Assembly (NCBI RefSeq): GCF_018613315.1
Contig: NZ_JAGGQL010000051.1
Location: 24,591-88,590, forward strand
DNA length: 64,000 bases
Source of the DNA: Bacillus sp. ISL-37
Lineage (GTDB): Bacteria; Bacillota; Bacilli; Bacillales; Cytobacillaceae
Direction of reading: 5' to 3'
Shown here: positions 36,107 to 46,791 of the stretch, piece by piece
How positions within the stretch are numbered: position 1 is the stretch's first letter
How the letters are laid out: each line of letters begins with the position of its first letter
Program-made: the position numbers and the translations under genes
Notes under the pieces: model-generated
Database searches by the model: none
What the model was told of the DNA's origin: nothing
What the model saw: only the letters and a program-made list of their open reading frames with translations

Positions 36107-36199
36107 AAATTCAGGTCTATCAGTCCATTTCCTTATTCGCCAATCCTACTATAATTAAACACGTATTCTACCAATTTACTCATTAAGGAGATGGATTTC

Positions 36200-39100
36200 T
36201 TGAAGAAGCCTTTTCGCAAGATAGGAAAAACCGTTGTTGCCACAACATTGGCATTGTCTGTATTAGCAGGTCCAGTTTCTTATAAATCATTTGCCGCTGG
36301 AAAACCTGATAAAGCAGGGAAGCATGAAGTGCAGCTGCGAATCCTTGGAACGACAGATATTCATACACATTTATATAACTATGATTATTATAAAGATGCT
36401 CCATCTCACGAATTCGGACTTGCAAAGACCGCTACATTGATCAAGCAAGCTAGAGCCGAAGAAGAAGGCAAGAACAATCTGCTTTTTGATAATGGCGATC
36501 TGATTCAGGGAAATCCGCTCGGCGACTATAAAGCTAAGGTCGATGTACTGGAAGATGGCGAAATGCACCCAGTCTTTGAAGCTATGGAACTACTGGACTA
36601 CGATGCTGCTACAGTCGGCAACCATGAATTCAACTATGGTTTGGATTACCTCGATGAAGTGCTTGATGACGCACCGATGCCTTATGTAAATGCAAACGTT
36701 TTTAAGAATGATGGTGACGATAATCCTGATAATGATGAAAACTACTTCAAGCCATATAAAGTTTTTAATAAAAAAGTAACCGATGAAAATGGCAAAACAC
36801 ATGTCATTAAAGTCGGTGTTGTCGGTGCTGTAACGCCACAAATCATGCAATGGGATAAAGCGAATCTTGATGGAAAAGTAATCACGAAGGATATCGTAAA
36901 ATCTGTCGAAGCACAGATTCCTAAAATGAAAGAAGAAGGCGCTGACATCATCATCGCACTATCCCACTCTGGTATTGGCGATGAGAAAGTGGTAGAGATG
37001 GAAGAAAACGCGGCATATGACCTATCACTTGTTGATGGCATCGATGCTATTATCACTGGGCACAACCACCTAACATTCCCTGGTGACTTCACGGACCTTC
37101 CTGGCGTGGATGCTGACAATGGTACGATTAATGGCGTCCCTGTAGTAATGGCAGGTAACTGGGGCAACCAGCTTGGCGTAATGGACCTGACGATTGCCAA
37201 GGAAAAAGGTAAGTGGAATGTAAAGAGTTCCCAGACTGAACTAAGAGCAGTTTGGGATAAGGTAGCCAAGAAACCATTAGTTGATGCAGATAAAGATATT
37301 TTAGAAGCGGTAAAAGAAGACCACGAAGGTACTGTAAAATATGTCAACCAGCCTGTTGGAGAAACAGCAGCTGACATCCACAGCTATTTTGCATTGGTTC
37401 AAGACGATCCATCAATCCAGATTGTGACGAATGCACAGAAATGGTATGTAGAGAAACAAGTCGCAGGAACACCTGATGAAAATCTGCCAATCCTTTCTGC
37501 TGGTGCACCATTTAAGTCTGGACGAGGCGGGGCGAGTGATTACACTTACATTCCTGAAGGTACAATTGCAATTAAAAACGTTGCTGACCTATACTTGTAC
37601 CCTAACACTGTTGCAACAATAAAAATTAACGGCAGCGATGTAAAAGAGTGGCTTGAAATGTCTGCAGGGCAGTTCAATCAAATTGATGAAAACAACACAG
37701 AAGAACAGTCACTGATCAATCCGAATTACCCAGTATACAACTATGATGTAATCGATGGCGTAACATACGAAATCGACGTAACTGAACCAGCAAAATATGA
37801 TCCGAAGGGCAACCTGGTAAACGAAGAGGCTAATCGTATCAAGAACCTGCAATACAATGGCCAGCCAATCGACCTAGACCAGGAGTTCCTGGTTGTTACA
37901 AATAACTATCGTGCAACTGGAACATTCCCAGGTGTTAAAAATATGACAGCAGTTGAAATGTATCCAGATGAAAACCGCCAGGCAATCATCGATTATATCC
38001 GTGAAGTGGGAACAATCGATCCTTCTGCGGATAATAACTGGAGTTTCGCAGGCGTTAGCAAAGAATTGAATGTTACATTCAACTCAACACCAGCTGCACA
38101 AACGGCTCTTCCAGAGAGTGGTCTGATTGAATATGCTGGAGACTTGGAAAGTGGATTCGCCAAGTTCAATCTGCACTTACCAATCGGCCTTCAGCTTTTA
38201 GGAATCAATGATTTCCACGGCCAGCTGGACACTTATAACTCTAAAATCAATGCAGGCGGAGTGGATTATCTTGCTGCATATCTGAAAGAACGTGAAGCAA
38301 CAAACCCTAACACACTGATGCTTCATGCAGGCGATGCTGTCGGAGCAAGCTCGCCGGTCTCTGCCTTGCTACAGGACGAGCCAACGATCAAGATTTTGAA
38401 TGAACTTGGTTTTGACGCAGGTACTGTAGGAAACCACGAGTTTGATGAAGGCGTGGAAGAAATGCTCCGCTTAATCGATGGCGGAAGCCATCCGAAAACA
38501 GTCGATAAGTATGGCGAATTCAAAGGCGCTGACTTCCCATATGTTGCGGCTAATCTTGTATACAAAGAGACAGGAGAGAATGTTTTAGATCCATACACCG
38601 TTATCGATGTAAATGGAATTCCGGTCGGAGTGATCGGTGTAGCTTTATCTGATACACCAAGCATTGTCATTCCAAGTGCAGTTCAGGATGTTCAATTCAC
38701 AGACGAAACAGAAGCAATCAACCGCTATACTGAGGAGTTAAAAGCTCAGGGTGTTGAAACAATCGTTGTATTAGCGCACAATCCATCTTTTTCTAATCCA
38801 GATGGATCAAACGCTGGAGAAGAACTGGTTGAAATTGCTAAAAATGTTGATGATGAAGTAGATGTGTTATTAGGCGGACATAACCATGCTTACACAAACA
38901 CTAAGGTTGATGGCAAAATTGTCGTCCAATCTTATTCTTCAGGTACAGCTTTTTCTGATGTAGACTTATTGATTAACCCTGTAACGAAGGATGTCATGGT
39001 TGGCAATGCGGAAATCGTAACGACGTACCGAGATCAAATTCAGCCAGATGCTGAAATTAAAGCGATGCTGGACAGCTATGTAGCGGATGTCGCTCCGATT

Positions 39101-39670
39101 CTGAATGAGGTAATCGGGTCAACTTCTTCTTACATTAGCCGTGACACAAGTGCGGCTGGTGAATCTGCAATGGGTAACCTGGTTGCTGACGCAATGCGCT
39201 GGCAGACAGGCACTGATTTTGCTTTCATGAACTCAGGCGGAGTCCGTGCTGACATCGACGCAGGTGAAATTACTTGGAAAGAAGCTTTCACCGTACAGCC
39301 ATTCGGAAATGATCTTGTGAAAATGAACGTGACTGGTGAGGTCATCAAGACCTTGTTAGAGCAGCAATGGGGCAGTAAGGTACGAATCATGCCAATTTCC
39401 GGTCTGAAGGTTACTTATGATGATTCTAGAGCTGAAGGAGACCGTATTGTTTCAATTACTGATAATGATGGAAAACCTCTTGATATGAATGAAACTTATT
39501 CAATCACTGTCAACAATTACATGGCAGGAGGAGGGGATGGATATGCAATCCTTGCGACAATCACTGATAAGACAATCGATGTAGTAGATTTGGATGCACT
39601 GGTTAACTATATCAAGGAAAAAGGCGAGGTAAATCCTCAAATTGAGGGCCGCGTGACGAAATTGAATTAA
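36200..39670 (+). CDS. yfkN: Secreted bifunctional 2',3'-cyclic-nucleotide phosphodiesterase / 5'-nucleotidase
   Basis: About 1156 residues with two tandem metallophosphoesterase-nucleotidase units. After a signal peptide (KTVVATTLALSVLAGPVSYKSFAA) unit 1 has LGTTDIHTHLYNYDYY, DNGDLIQGNPLGDY, VGNHEFNYGLDYL and GHNH. Unit 2 begins near residue 660 with LGINDFHGQLDTY, HAGDAVGASSPVSAL, VGNHEFDEG and GGHNHAY, and ends with a 5'-nucleotidase domain (MNSGGVRADI, NNYMAGGGDGY). The TTG at 36200 has AAGGAG nine bases ahead; the ATG at 36191 is too close. B. subtilis YfkN is longer and wall-anchored; this protein ends at VTKLN without a visible LPxTG motif, so it may be free. Likely scavenges phosphate from nucleotides. 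Confidence 0.93.
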   Translation: MKKPFRKIGKTVVATTLALSVLAGPVSYKSFAAGKPDKAGKHEVQLRILGTTDIHTHLYNYDYYKDAPSHEFGLAKTATLIKQARAEEEGKNNLLFDNGDLIQGNPLGDYKAKVDVLEDGEMHPVFEAMELLDYDAATVGNHEFNYGLDYLDEVLDDAPMPYVNANVFKNDGDDNPDNDENYFKPYKVFNKKVTDENGKTHVIKVGVVGAVTPQIMQWDKANLDGKVITKDIVKSVEAQIPKMKEEGADIIIALSHSGIGDEKVVEMEENAAYDLSLVDGIDAIITGHNHLTFPGDFTDLPGVDADNGTINGVPVVMAGNWGNQLGVMDLTIAKEKGKWNVKSSQTELRAVWDKVAKKPLVDADKDILEAVKEDHEGTVKYVNQPVGETAADIHSYFALVQDDPSIQIVTNAQKWYVEKQVAGTPDENLPILSAGAPFKSGRGGASDYTYIPEGTIAIKNVADLYLYPNTVATIKINGSDVKEWLEMSAGQFNQIDENNTEEQSLINPNYPVYNYDVIDGVTYEIDVTEPAKYDPKGNLVNEEANRIKNLQYNGQPIDLDQEFLVVTNNYRATGTFPGVKNMTAVEMYPDENRQAIIDYIREVGTIDPSADNNWSFAGVSKELNVTFNSTPAAQTALPESGLIEYAGDLESGFAKFNLHLPIGLQLLGINDFHGQLDTYNSKINAGGVDYLAAYLKEREATNPNTLMLHAGDAVGASSPVSALLQDEPTIKILNELGFDAGTVGNHEFDEGVEEMLRLIDGGSHPKTVDKYGEFKGADFPYVAANLVYKETGENVLDPYTVIDVNGIPVGVIGVALSDTPSIVIPSAVQDVQFTDETEAINRYTEELKAQGVETIVVLAHNPSFSNPDGSNAGEELVEIAKNVDDEVDVLLGGHNHAYTNTKVDGKIVVQSYSSGTAFSDVDLLINPVTKDVMVGNAEIVTTYRDQIQPDAEIKAMLDSYVADVAPILNEVIGSTSSYISRDTSAAGESAMGNLVADAMRWQTGTDFAFMNSGGVRADIDAGEITWKEAFTVQPFGNDLVKMNVTGEVIKTLLEQQWGSKVRIMPISGLKVTYDDSRAEGDRIVSITDNDGKPLDMNETYSITVNNYMAGGGDGYAILATITDKTIDVVDLDALVNYIKEKGEVNPQIEGRVTKLN

Positions 39671-39683
39671 TAGTTTAGAAGGG

Positions 39684-39713
39684 GAGCACATAATCATAGT
39701 GCTCTCTTTTTTT
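39684..39713 (+). terminator. Intrinsic terminator after yfkN
   Basis: GAGCAC, nine-base loop, GTGCTC and a long T-run. Confidence 0.8.
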
Positions 39714-40007
39714 GTAAAAATGCTCTAGTCCATAAGAATCAAATTTAGAGACCCGAAGAAAATTTCCCAATATAAAACTTTATTAAAATAGTGTTATTTA
39801 CACTAGTATTTGAGGTGAAAACAGGATGAATGATGCAGTTTTATTTTAAAAAATAGGTTTTTCAGACAAAAAGTGGCTCGCTTTATAGATAAATATTACT
39901 ATATTTTAAAAATTTACAATATTTTAAAACCTTGCTACAATTCCAATCAGAGTCTTCAGAAAATATATGAAAATTCGAAACTTGGAAAATAGCAGGGGGT
40001 TATCTTT
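39714..40007 (+). other. AT-rich upstream region of inhA
   Basis: Apart from the AGGGGG ribosome site near 39995 and a small dyad (AGTGTtatttACACT, 39791-39807), I see no gene, RNA or clear promoter here. The dyad may be an operator. Confidence 0.4.
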
Positions 40008-42395
40008 TTGAAGAAGAAAAGTTCGTTGAAGGTTCTTTCTAGCGTGGCGGCAAGTGCTGTCTTCGCTTCTACTTTATTTGCGGGTTCGTTTGCTGGACCA
40101 ACTGCAGCTCCTAAGAGTGTGGCAGCTGCAACAGCTCCTGAGTCTGCACCAATCGATTTACACATCGTTGACCAGGATCGTCTGGCAAAGGCTTTGCAGG
40201 AGCGAGGTCTGATCGCGAAAGGCGCTTCACAGGAGGAAATTAACAAAGCGGTAACAGACTATATCAAAAAGAAGCAGGGCGCTAAAGCGGGCAAGACAGA
40301 CAAGCACACTGCTGAAGATGAAATGACAAAGAAGTCTAAGGACTTTTTGACAAAGCAAAAAGACAAGCTCACTAAGCAGCTTGAAAAAGGACATGACAAT
40401 TATAAAAAAGGCAAGCCTACCGGTTACGCGAAAGTGAATCCTGCTAAACAGGCTCCTTACAATGGAGAAGTCAGAGAGGACAAGGTTCTTGTTCTTTTAG
40501 CTGAATTCGCAGACTTCAAGCACAATAACATTGAACAAGAAGAAGGCTATATGTATTCAGACGACTTCAGCCGCGAGCATTATGAGAAAATGCTGTTCGG
40601 TGACGAAGAGTTTACATTATTCAATGGTGAAAAGGTCCAGACGTTCAAGCAGTATTATGAAGAGCAATCTGGCGGCAGCTACACAGTTGACGGACATGTA
40701 ACTGACTGGGTGACTGTACCTGGCAATGCTGCTGACTACGGTGATGACAATCCTGAAGGTGGCCATGATAATAATGGTGAAACAGGACCTCGCGATTTTG
40801 TAAAAGATGCATTGAATGCAGCGGTTGAAGGTGGGCTTGATCTATCTGAGTTCGACCAGTTCGACCTTTATGATTTAGATGGCGATGGCAACCAAAACGA
40901 GCCTGACGGACTTGTTGACCACTTGATGGTCCTTCACGCAGGTGTCGGCCAGGAAGCTGGCGGTGGAGCATTAGGTGACGATGCAATCTGGTCACACCGC
41001 TGGGTATTGGATGGAGTATACGATGTTCCTGGAACAGAAGGCACAGCGGCAGTTCCTTACTGGGGCGGATCAATGGCTGCATTCGACTACACAATCGAGC
41101 CGGAAGATGGTGCAGTAGGTGTATTCGCACACGAATTCGGACATGACTTAGGTCTTCCAGATGAGTACGACACACAGTACACTGGACAAGGCGAGCCGGT
41201 TGCTTCATGGTCCATCATGAGCGGCGGCAGCTGGAATGGAGCTGTTGCAGGTACTGAACCGACAAGCTTCTCTCCACAGAACAAGGAGTATTTCCAGAAG
41301 ATCATGGGCGGAAACTGGGCGAACATCACGGAAGTAGATTATGAAGATATCGACGAAAATGGATTGACAGCAGTCATCGACCAGAGCGTCACGAAATCTA
41401 AGAATAACGGCATTGTAAAAGTGAACCTTCCTAAGAAAAAGGTAGAGGGCATCAAGCCAGCATTCGGTGAGAAGTACTACTACAGTACAAAAGGCGATGA
41501 CCTGCACACTGCATTGGCAACACCTGAATTCGATCTGACAGCGGCAACTACTGCTACTTTTGACTATAAAGCATGGTACGAAGTAGAGTTTGATTATGAC
41601 TATGTATTTGTAAACGCAGTAACTGAAGATGGAACAGAAGTTGAGTTGGACGTAATCGGTGACCAAAACACTGCAGGCGGCATGGAAACATCTCAAGGCG
41701 AATGGGAAGACAAGTCTTATGACCTAAGCCAGTTCGCAGGACAGAAAGTGAAACTAGTGTTTGAATATGTAACTGACGGCGGTCTTGCTCCAGAAGGTTT
41801 TGCAATGGACAACCTAAGCTTGACTGTTGACGGTGAAGTTGCTTTCTCTGACGATGCAGAAGGCGCTGAACAAGTGACTCTTGATGGCTTTATCTCAACA
41901 AACGGCTTGTTTGACAAAGACCACTACTACTACCTTGAGTGGAGAAACTACGCTGGGTCTGACAAAGGCTTGATTGCCGGCCGCGGCGTGAAGTACAACA
42001 CTGGTATGGTTGTTTGGTACGGTGATGACAGCTTTACAGACAACTGGGTTGGCGTCCACCCGGGCGAAGGCTTCATCGGGGTTGTTGACTCACACCCAGA
42101 AGCAATCGTTGGCAAACTTAAAGGACAGGATACTGTAAAGAGCAGCACGCGTTACCAAATCGCTGACGCAGCATTCTCACTGGATAAGGCACCTGCCTGG
42201 ACAGTAGATTCTCCATCACGTGGAGTGTTCGACTACGAAGGACTTCCAGGTGTGACAACATTTGATGACTCCAATAAGTACATCAATGAACTGATCCCGG
42301 ATGCAGGCAAAAAGCTTCCTAACTACGGATTGAAGTTCCAGGTCATCGGCGAAGCGAAGGATAACTCTGCTGGTGCAGTGTGGATCCATAAATAA
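40008..42395 (+). CDS. Immune inhibitor A, M6 family secreted metalloprotease
   Basis: 795-residue exoprotease. A signal peptide ([24 protein letters not shown]) is followed by a propeptide rich in Lys (to about residue 150), then the catalytic domain with [14 protein letters not shown] (His375, third ligand His379). MAM-like and C-terminal domains carry repeated [18 protein letters not shown] and [13 protein letters not shown] segments. InhA degrades antimicrobial and matrix proteins in B. cereus; in this organism it is probably a general stationary-phase exoprotease. TTG start supported by AGGGGGTTATC upstream. Confidence 0.93.
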   Translation: MKKKSSLKVLSSVAASAVFASTLFAGSFAGPTAAPKSVAAATAPESAPIDLHIVDQDRLAKALQERGLIAKGASQEEINKAVTDYIKKKQGAKAGKTDKHTAEDEMTKKSKDFLTKQKDKLTKQLEKGHDNYKKGKPTGYAKVNPAKQAPYNGEVREDKVLVLLAEFADFKHNNIEQEEGYMYSDDFSREHYEKMLFGDEEFTLFNGEKVQTFKQYYEEQSGGSYTVDGHVTDWVTVPGNAADYGDDNPEGGHDNNGETGPRDFVKDALNAAVEGGLDLSEFDQFDLYDLDGDGNQNEPDGLVDHLMVLHAGVGQEAGGGALGDDAIWSHRWVLDGVYDVPGTEGTAAVPYWGGSMAAFDYTIEPEDGAVGVFAHEFGHDLGLPDEYDTQYTGQGEPVASWSIMSGGSWNGAVAGTEPTSFSPQNKEYFQKIMGGNWANITEVDYEDIDENGLTAVIDQSVTKSKNNGIVKVNLPKKKVEGIKPAFGEKYYYSTKGDDLHTALATPEFDLTAATTATFDYKAWYEVEFDYDYVFVNAVTEDGTEVELDVIGDQNTAGGMETSQGEWEDKSYDLSQFAGQKVKLVFEYVTDGGLAPEGFAMDNLSLTVDGEVAFSDDAEGAEQVTLDGFISTNGLFDKDHYYYLEWRNYAGSDKGLIAGRGVKYNTGMVVWYGDDSFTDNWVGVHPGEGFIGVVDSHPEAIVGKLKGQDTVKSSTRYQIADAAFSLDKAPAWTVDSPSRGVFDYEGLPGVTTFDDSNKYINELIPDAGKKLPNYGLKFQVIGEAKDNSAGAVWIHK

Positions 42396-42406
42396 GAATG
42401 AATCTA

Positions 42407-42444
42407 AAGACATCGGGCGGTTTTCTCGCTCGATGTCTTTTTGT
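42407..42444 (+). terminator. Intrinsic terminator after inhA
   Basis: AAAGACATCG ... CGATGTCTTT with inner GCG/CGC pairing, then TTTTTG. Confidence 0.85.
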
Positions 42445-42476
42445 TGATTGGAAAAAATCAGTGTTTTTTTCCATGT

Positions 42477-42599
42477 CGCCAATAAAAATGAATTATCGCC
42501 AATATATTTTTATTTTCGCCAATAAAAAATGGAAATCGCCAATATAATTTGATTTTAGCCAATAAAAAATAAAAATCGCCAATAAAACCAAATCAAGCC
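42477..42599 (+). repeat. 20-bp periodic repeat array, word CGCCAATAWAAA
   Basis: CGCCAATA (twice AGCCAATA/AGCCAAAA) begins at 42477, 42497, 42517, 42537, 42557, 42577 and about 42596: a strict 20-bp period with AT-rich filler that itself varies. The gap around it contains no gene. The same word appears inverted at 45782 and 45844. Confidence 0.85.
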
Positions 42600-42711
42600 A
42601 AAAACAATCTATAATAAAAGGTGCAAAACTCCATTTTTCCGGGGAATACTGGACTTATAATCGTGTTTTAGCTAGTATCAATACTAGAATGTTTAACTGA
42701 AGGAGAAAATC

Positions 42712-43854
42712 ATGTCAGAAACTCAACCAATTATCGCACAACTGAAACCGTTCCTGCAGCAAGCCTGGGAGAAGGCTGGATTCGAGACGATGACTTCTGT
42801 CCAGACGACGGCGATTCCATTAATAATAGAAGGAAAAGATGTCGTAGGAGAATCCCCGACTGGTACGGGTAAAACTTTAGCGTACCTGCTTCCTGTTTTA
42901 AATAAAATCGACGCTAATATGCAGAATACACAGGCGGTCATCCTCGCTTCATCACAGGAGCTTGTCATGCAGATCCTGTCTGAAATCCAGAAGTGGGGAG
43001 AAGGCAGTGGTATCAAATCGGCAAGTTTGATCGGCGGCGCCAACCTAAAGCGCCAGATTGACAAGCTGAAAAAGAGCCCGCATATCATTGTAGGCACTCC
43101 CGGCCGGACGAATGAACTGATCAAACAGAAAAAGCTAAAAATGCACAAAGTCCATACAGTCGTCCTTGATGAAGGCGATCAGCTTCTAACGCCGGAGCAT
43201 AATGAAACGGTAAAAAGTATTGTAAAGTCTACACTTGCTGACCAAAGGCAACTATTATTATTTTCAGCAACTCTTCCGGAGACAGTTGAAAAGTCAATCA
43301 AGAGATTGGCGAAGGAACCTGAAATCATCAATGTAAAGAAGGATGAAACAATCGATGCTGCAAAAGTCGAGCATATTTACTTTCTCAGCGAGCAGCGGGA
43401 CAAAATCAAAATCCTTGAGAAGGTTGCCCGCCTAAATGGAAGCAAATCACTTGTTTTTATTAAGGATATCGCTAATTTGACCATCGCTGCTGAAAAACTG
43501 AAGTTCAAAGACATCCACGTCGGCCAGCTGCACAGTGATTTGGACAAGCAGGACCGTCAGCGTTATTTGAATAAGTTCCGGGACGGCAACAGCGAAATGC
43601 TGCTTGTCACCGATGTCGCAGCGCGTGGCTTGGATATTAAAGGTGTCACTCACGTTGTGCACTATGATTTCCCGAGGGAGCAAGACCAATACGTCCACCG
43701 CTCCGGACGGACAGGCCGTTTTGGCGCGGAGGGGACTGTCATCTCGATCGTCAACGAACGTGAAGAACGCGATTTGAAAAGATTCTGCAATGCACTTAAT
43801 ATAACGCCAGCGCAAAAAGAATTTTACGGTGGTAAAATTGTTGACCCAGAATAA
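42712..43854 (+). CDS. yfmL: DEAD-box RNA helicase (YfmL-like)
   Basis: 380-residue minimal helicase without C-terminal RNA-binding extension. Q motif SVQTTAIPLI, motif I SPTGTGKT, Ib TPGRTNELI, motif II DEGD (instead of DEAD), motif III SATLP, motif IV FIKDI, and motifs V/VI VTDVAARGLDIKGV and HRSGRTGRFG. B. subtilis YfmL works in 50S subunit assembly and cold growth. A GAAGGAGA ribosome site precedes the ATG. DEGD keeps the catalytic Asp-Glu pair, so ATPase activity should remain. Confidence 0.88.
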   Translation: MSETQPIIAQLKPFLQQAWEKAGFETMTSVQTTAIPLIIEGKDVVGESPTGTGKTLAYLLPVLNKIDANMQNTQAVILASSQELVMQILSEIQKWGEGSGIKSASLIGGANLKRQIDKLKKSPHIIVGTPGRTNELIKQKKLKMHKVHTVVLDEGDQLLTPEHNETVKSIVKSTLADQRQLLLFSATLPETVEKSIKRLAKEPEIINVKKDETIDAAKVEHIYFLSEQRDKIKILEKVARLNGSKSLVFIKDIANLTIAAEKLKFKDIHVGQLHSDLDKQDRQRYLNKFRDGNSEMLLVTDVAARGLDIKGVTHVVHYDFPREQDQYVHRSGRTGRFGAEGTVISIVNEREERDLKRFCNALNITPAQKEFYGGKIVDPE

Positions 43855-43862
43855 TTATTTCG

Positions 43863-43896
43863 AAGCTATAGGACTTTTTCCTATAGCTTTTTTACT
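43863..43896 (+). terminator. Intrinsic terminator after yfmL
   Basis: AAGCTATAGGA CTTT TTCCTATAGCTT, then TTTT. Confidence 0.85.
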
Positions 43897-44009
43897 GCAT
43901 TTAAAGGTTTTTTCGTAAAAGAATCAGAATATATATTCCGTAGTTTATTTTTGAAGGCTCTGTTAAAGCCGTTGAAAAATCAACAGCTGAAATGCCTTTT
44001 TGAAAGGAA

Positions 44010-45506
44010 TTGTTGAACTTGAAAAATCCACGTTTAAATACATTGATGACAGAGTGGCTGCCTGAAGCGACGATTGATCAGATGCAGGAAAAAATGGAGA
44101 AAGGCGAGCTGTCTTCACATGACCTTGTGTTGATGTACCAGGCCCGCATCGCTGCCTTTGACCAAACAATCCATTCTGTGCTTGAACTGAATCCCGATGC
44201 TCTTCAGATTGCGGCTGCACTGGATGCCGAACGAAAGAAGAAAGGTTCAAGAGGCCCTTTACACGGCATACCGGTCCTTGTAAAAGACAATATTGATACA
44301 AACGATAAAATGCATACAAGCGCTGGTTCGCTTGCATTGAAAGATTCGTTTGCCCAGAAAGATTCCTTTGTTGCTGCAAAGCTAAGGGAAGCAGGCGCGG
44401 TCATTCTTGGTAAAACGAATATGACTGAGTGGGCAAATTTCATGGCGAATGGCATGAAGAGCGGCTACAGCTCCCGCGGTGGCCAGGTGCTGAATCCGTA
44501 CGGACCCGAGAAATTTGATGTCGGCGGCTCAAGTGCTGGTTCCGGCGCAGCCATCGCCGCTAATTTAGCTGCAGTAGCGGTAGGAACAGAAACAGATGGC
44601 TCGATTTTAAATCCAGCTTCACAAAATTCATTGGTTGGCATCAAGCCGACAGTTGGGCTGGTCAGCCGCAGTGGCATCATTCCGATTGCCCACACTCAGG
44701 ACACGGCGGGCCCGATGGCGAGAACCGTCAAGGACGCGGTCTACCTTTTAGAAGCGATTGCTGGCCAGGATCCGCAAGACTCGGCAACGTTGGTAAGTTT
44801 ACCTGAATTCAACCATGATTCTCTTTTCGATACTCAAGCACTAAAAGGAGCGAAAATTGCTGTTGCCAGAGAAGTTTATATTGGCAAGTGGACCGAGGAG
44901 CAGGAGCGAATTTTTCAAAAAGCCGTTGAAAAACTGGTGGAGCTTGGCGCTGAGATTGTTGAAGCAGCAATCCCAGCGGCGAAGGCGACTTGGGGATATA
45001 AGGTTTTGAGCTATGAATTCAAAGCTGATTTGAATGCTTATTTGAACGGGTTGGCACAGAATGTTCCTGTCAGAACGCTTGCTGACGTGATTGCTTTCAA
45101 TTATGAGCATGGGGAGAAAATGCTGAAGTACGGACAGGAAGTGCTGTTGGAATCTGAAGCAACAAGCGGAACATTGACAGAGCCAGACTACCTGGATGAA
45201 CTGGAGTATAACCTTTACATGGCAAGGGAGCAGGGAATTGACTATGCACTGAAGGAGTATGGTGCCGATGTGGTCCTTTTCCCGATGGATGGCTCCACGA
45301 TTGGCTCAAAGGCAGGTTACCCGTCTGTTACGGTTCCAACTGCTTTTACTGAAGAAGGCGAGCCAGTCGGCATCACCTTCACCGGTACTGCTTTCAGCGA
45401 ACCATTGCTGATCAAGCTTGCCTATGCATATGAGCAGGCAACCATGGTGCGCCGTGCACCTGAGCTTAGAATAAACGACGAGGGAAAAATCCATACTACT
45501 TCATGA
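44010..45506 (+). CDS. Amidase signature family protein
   Basis: 498-residue amidohydrolase of the GatA/aliphatic-amidase fold. The Ser-cisSer-Lys triad is visible: Lys in PVLVKDNIDT, Ser in GSSAGSGAAIAANLAAVAVGTETDGSI (serine-rich signature GGSSAGSGAA). TAGPMARTVKDAVYLLEAI is also typical. GatB/GatC are not adjacent, so this is a stand-alone amidase rather than tRNA amidotransferase. Start is one of three nearby TTG codons (44010, 44013, 44019); AAAGGA best suits the last. Substrate unknown. Confidence 0.9.
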   Translation: MLNLKNPRLNTLMTEWLPEATIDQMQEKMEKGELSSHDLVLMYQARIAAFDQTIHSVLELNPDALQIAAALDAERKKKGSRGPLHGIPVLVKDNIDTNDKMHTSAGSLALKDSFAQKDSFVAAKLREAGAVILGKTNMTEWANFMANGMKSGYSSRGGQVLNPYGPEKFDVGGSSAGSGAAIAANLAAVAVGTETDGSILNPASQNSLVGIKPTVGLVSRSGIIPIAHTQDTAGPMARTVKDAVYLLEAIAGQDPQDSATLVSLPEFNHDSLFDTQALKGAKIAVAREVYIGKWTEEQERIFQKAVEKLVELGAEIVEAAIPAAKATWGYKVLSYEFKADLNAYLNGLAQNVPVRTLADVIAFNYEHGEKMLKYGQEVLLESEATSGTLTEPDYLDELEYNLYMAREQGIDYALKEYGADVVLFPMDGSTIGSKAGYPSVTVPTAFTEEGEPVGITFTGTAFSEPLLIKLAYAYEQATMVRRAPELRINDEGKIHTTS

Positions 45507-45530
45507 ATCCATCAAAAGGAGCGAGGAAGA

Positions 45531-45665
45531 ATGGGTAAACAAAAGCTCGGCAACGGAAACGCCCAGCGCAACAACAACAAGAAAAAAGGCAACAACACAC
45601 CCGAAGAACTAGTCGAATTCACAACCGGCCAGAAAGAAAAGAAATTCAACAATCCGATTGATTAA
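45531..45665 (+). CDS. Small basic Asn/Lys-rich protein (44 residues)
   Basis: MGKQKLGNGNAQRNNNKKKG begins a 44-residue hydrophilic protein ending KKFNNPID. GCGAGGAAGA lies just before the ATG, and a strong terminator five bases after the stop marks the end of a unit. Composition recalls small acid-soluble or spore-associated Bacillus proteins, but no family match is certain. It lies 24 bp after the amidase and may be co-transcribed. Confidence 0.7.
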   Translation: MGKQKLGNGNAQRNNNKKKGNNTPEELVEFTTGQKEKKFNNPID

Positions 45666-45670
45666 CAGCA

Positions 45671-45706
45671 AAGTGCCCCGGCGATTTCTTCGCCAGGGCA
45701 CTTTTT
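45671..45706 (+). terminator. Intrinsic terminator
   Basis: AAGTGCCCCGGCGA ... TCGCCAGGGCACTT stem, then TTT. Confidence 0.85.
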
Positions 45707-45781
45707 ATAGCTGTTTTACATCAAAAACAGGATTAAATACTTACTATGGAATACATCCTAGACCGAGCCTATTCAAGATTT

Positions 45782-45893
45782 TATTGGCGAAAAATTAAAT
45801 AATTCAACCACATTTGAAGTTATTTCGACCACATTCTGAAATATATTGGCGGATTTTTGATTTTTTCGACCACATTCAAGGATAATTCGACCA
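45782..45893. repeat. 21-bp periodic repeat array, words TATTGGCG and TTCGACCACATT
   Basis: TATTGGCG occurs at 45782 and 45844; TTCRACCA at 45803, 45824, 45865 and 45886. Successive starts are 20 or 21 bases apart. TATTGGCG is the complement of the word repeated at 42477. The array sits between convergent genes and holds no ORF. Confidence 0.8.
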
Positions 45894-45924
45894 ACTGCTA
45901 AATCAACAGGTTTCTACCAGCTCA

Positions 45925-46791
45925 TTAATGTCCGCCACTCTTATCAAAGTTACTTCCCGAGACGTCGGCGACATTCTCAATCGCGACCAGCGCGTTCGGA
46001 TCGATATCATCAACAACTGAGCGGACGGTAGATAATTCGATACGGCTGACGATAGTATAGATGATTTTCTTCGGTTCGTTCGAAAAAACACCCTGGCCCT
46101 GAATATAGGTCATGCCGCGGCCCAATTGCTTGAGCAATGCTTCGGCGATTTCTTCAGGGACATCGGAAATGATCGTAACTGATTTGAGCTCTTCCATCCC
46201 TTCAACGACGACGTCAATCATCTTGAAAGCAATGAAATAGGTGATGATTGAGTACATCGCCGTTTCCCAGCTGAACACGAGCAAAGCTGCCAGCACGAAT
46301 ATGAACAAGTTCATGACCATGACGATCTGCCCGACAGAAACGGTGCGCTTTTTGCTGACAAGGATGGCGATGATCTCGGTTCCGTCCAGTGCGCCGCCTG
46401 CCCGGATGACCAAACCGACACCAGTTCCAAGGATAACTGCGCCGATGATGGTTGCTAAAAATAAATCATCCGTCACAGGTTCAAAGTGATGTAAATAAGC
46501 AGTCGCGCCGGATAAAATAATGACTCCATATAAAGTGCGAAGCGTGAATTTCAAGCCCATTCTCTTATACCCGATATAAAGGAAAGGAAGGTTGAACAAA
46601 ATCAGGTAAATACTCATCGAGATGTTCGTCAGTTCGGCTGCGATAATCGAAAGTCCGATGACCCCACCGTCAAGGATTGCGTTAGGAACAAGGAACATAT
46701 CAAGCCCGAATGCCGCGATAATTGCCCCGATTGTAATCGTTACAAGTTGCGTGATCTCTTTGACCACTCTTTTTTTCTTCGTTGCTGCCAC
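45925..46791 (-). CDS. YitT-family membrane protein (DUF161/DUF2179)
   Basis: 288 residues. Five to six N-terminal helices with GAIIAAFGLDMFLVPNAILDGGVIGLSII and GTGVGLVIRAGGALDGTEIIAILVSKK, then a cytoplasmic DUF2179 domain (AFKMIDVVVEGMEELKSVTIISDVPEEIAEALLKQLGRGMTYIQGQGVFS). Bacillus genomes carry several paralogues (YitT, YqfU, YpjC, YvjA); this could be any. Function unknown, perhaps small-molecule transport. Starts at GTG with AAAGGG upstream. Its C-terminus faces the periodic repeat array. Confidence 0.9.
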   Translation of the reverse strand: MAATKKKRVVKEITQLVTITIGAIIAAFGLDMFLVPNAILDGGVIGLSIIAAELTNISMSIYLILFNLPFLYIGYKRMGLKFTLRTLYGVIILSGATAYLHHFEPVTDDLFLATIIGAVILGTGVGLVIRAGGALDGTEIIAILVSKKRTVSVGQIVMVMNLFIFVLAALLVFSWETAMYSIITYFIAFKMIDVVVEGMEELKSVTIISDVPEEIAEALLKQLGRGMTYIQGQGVFSNEPKKIIYTIVSRIELSTVRSVVDDIDPNALVAIENVADVSGSNFDKSGGH

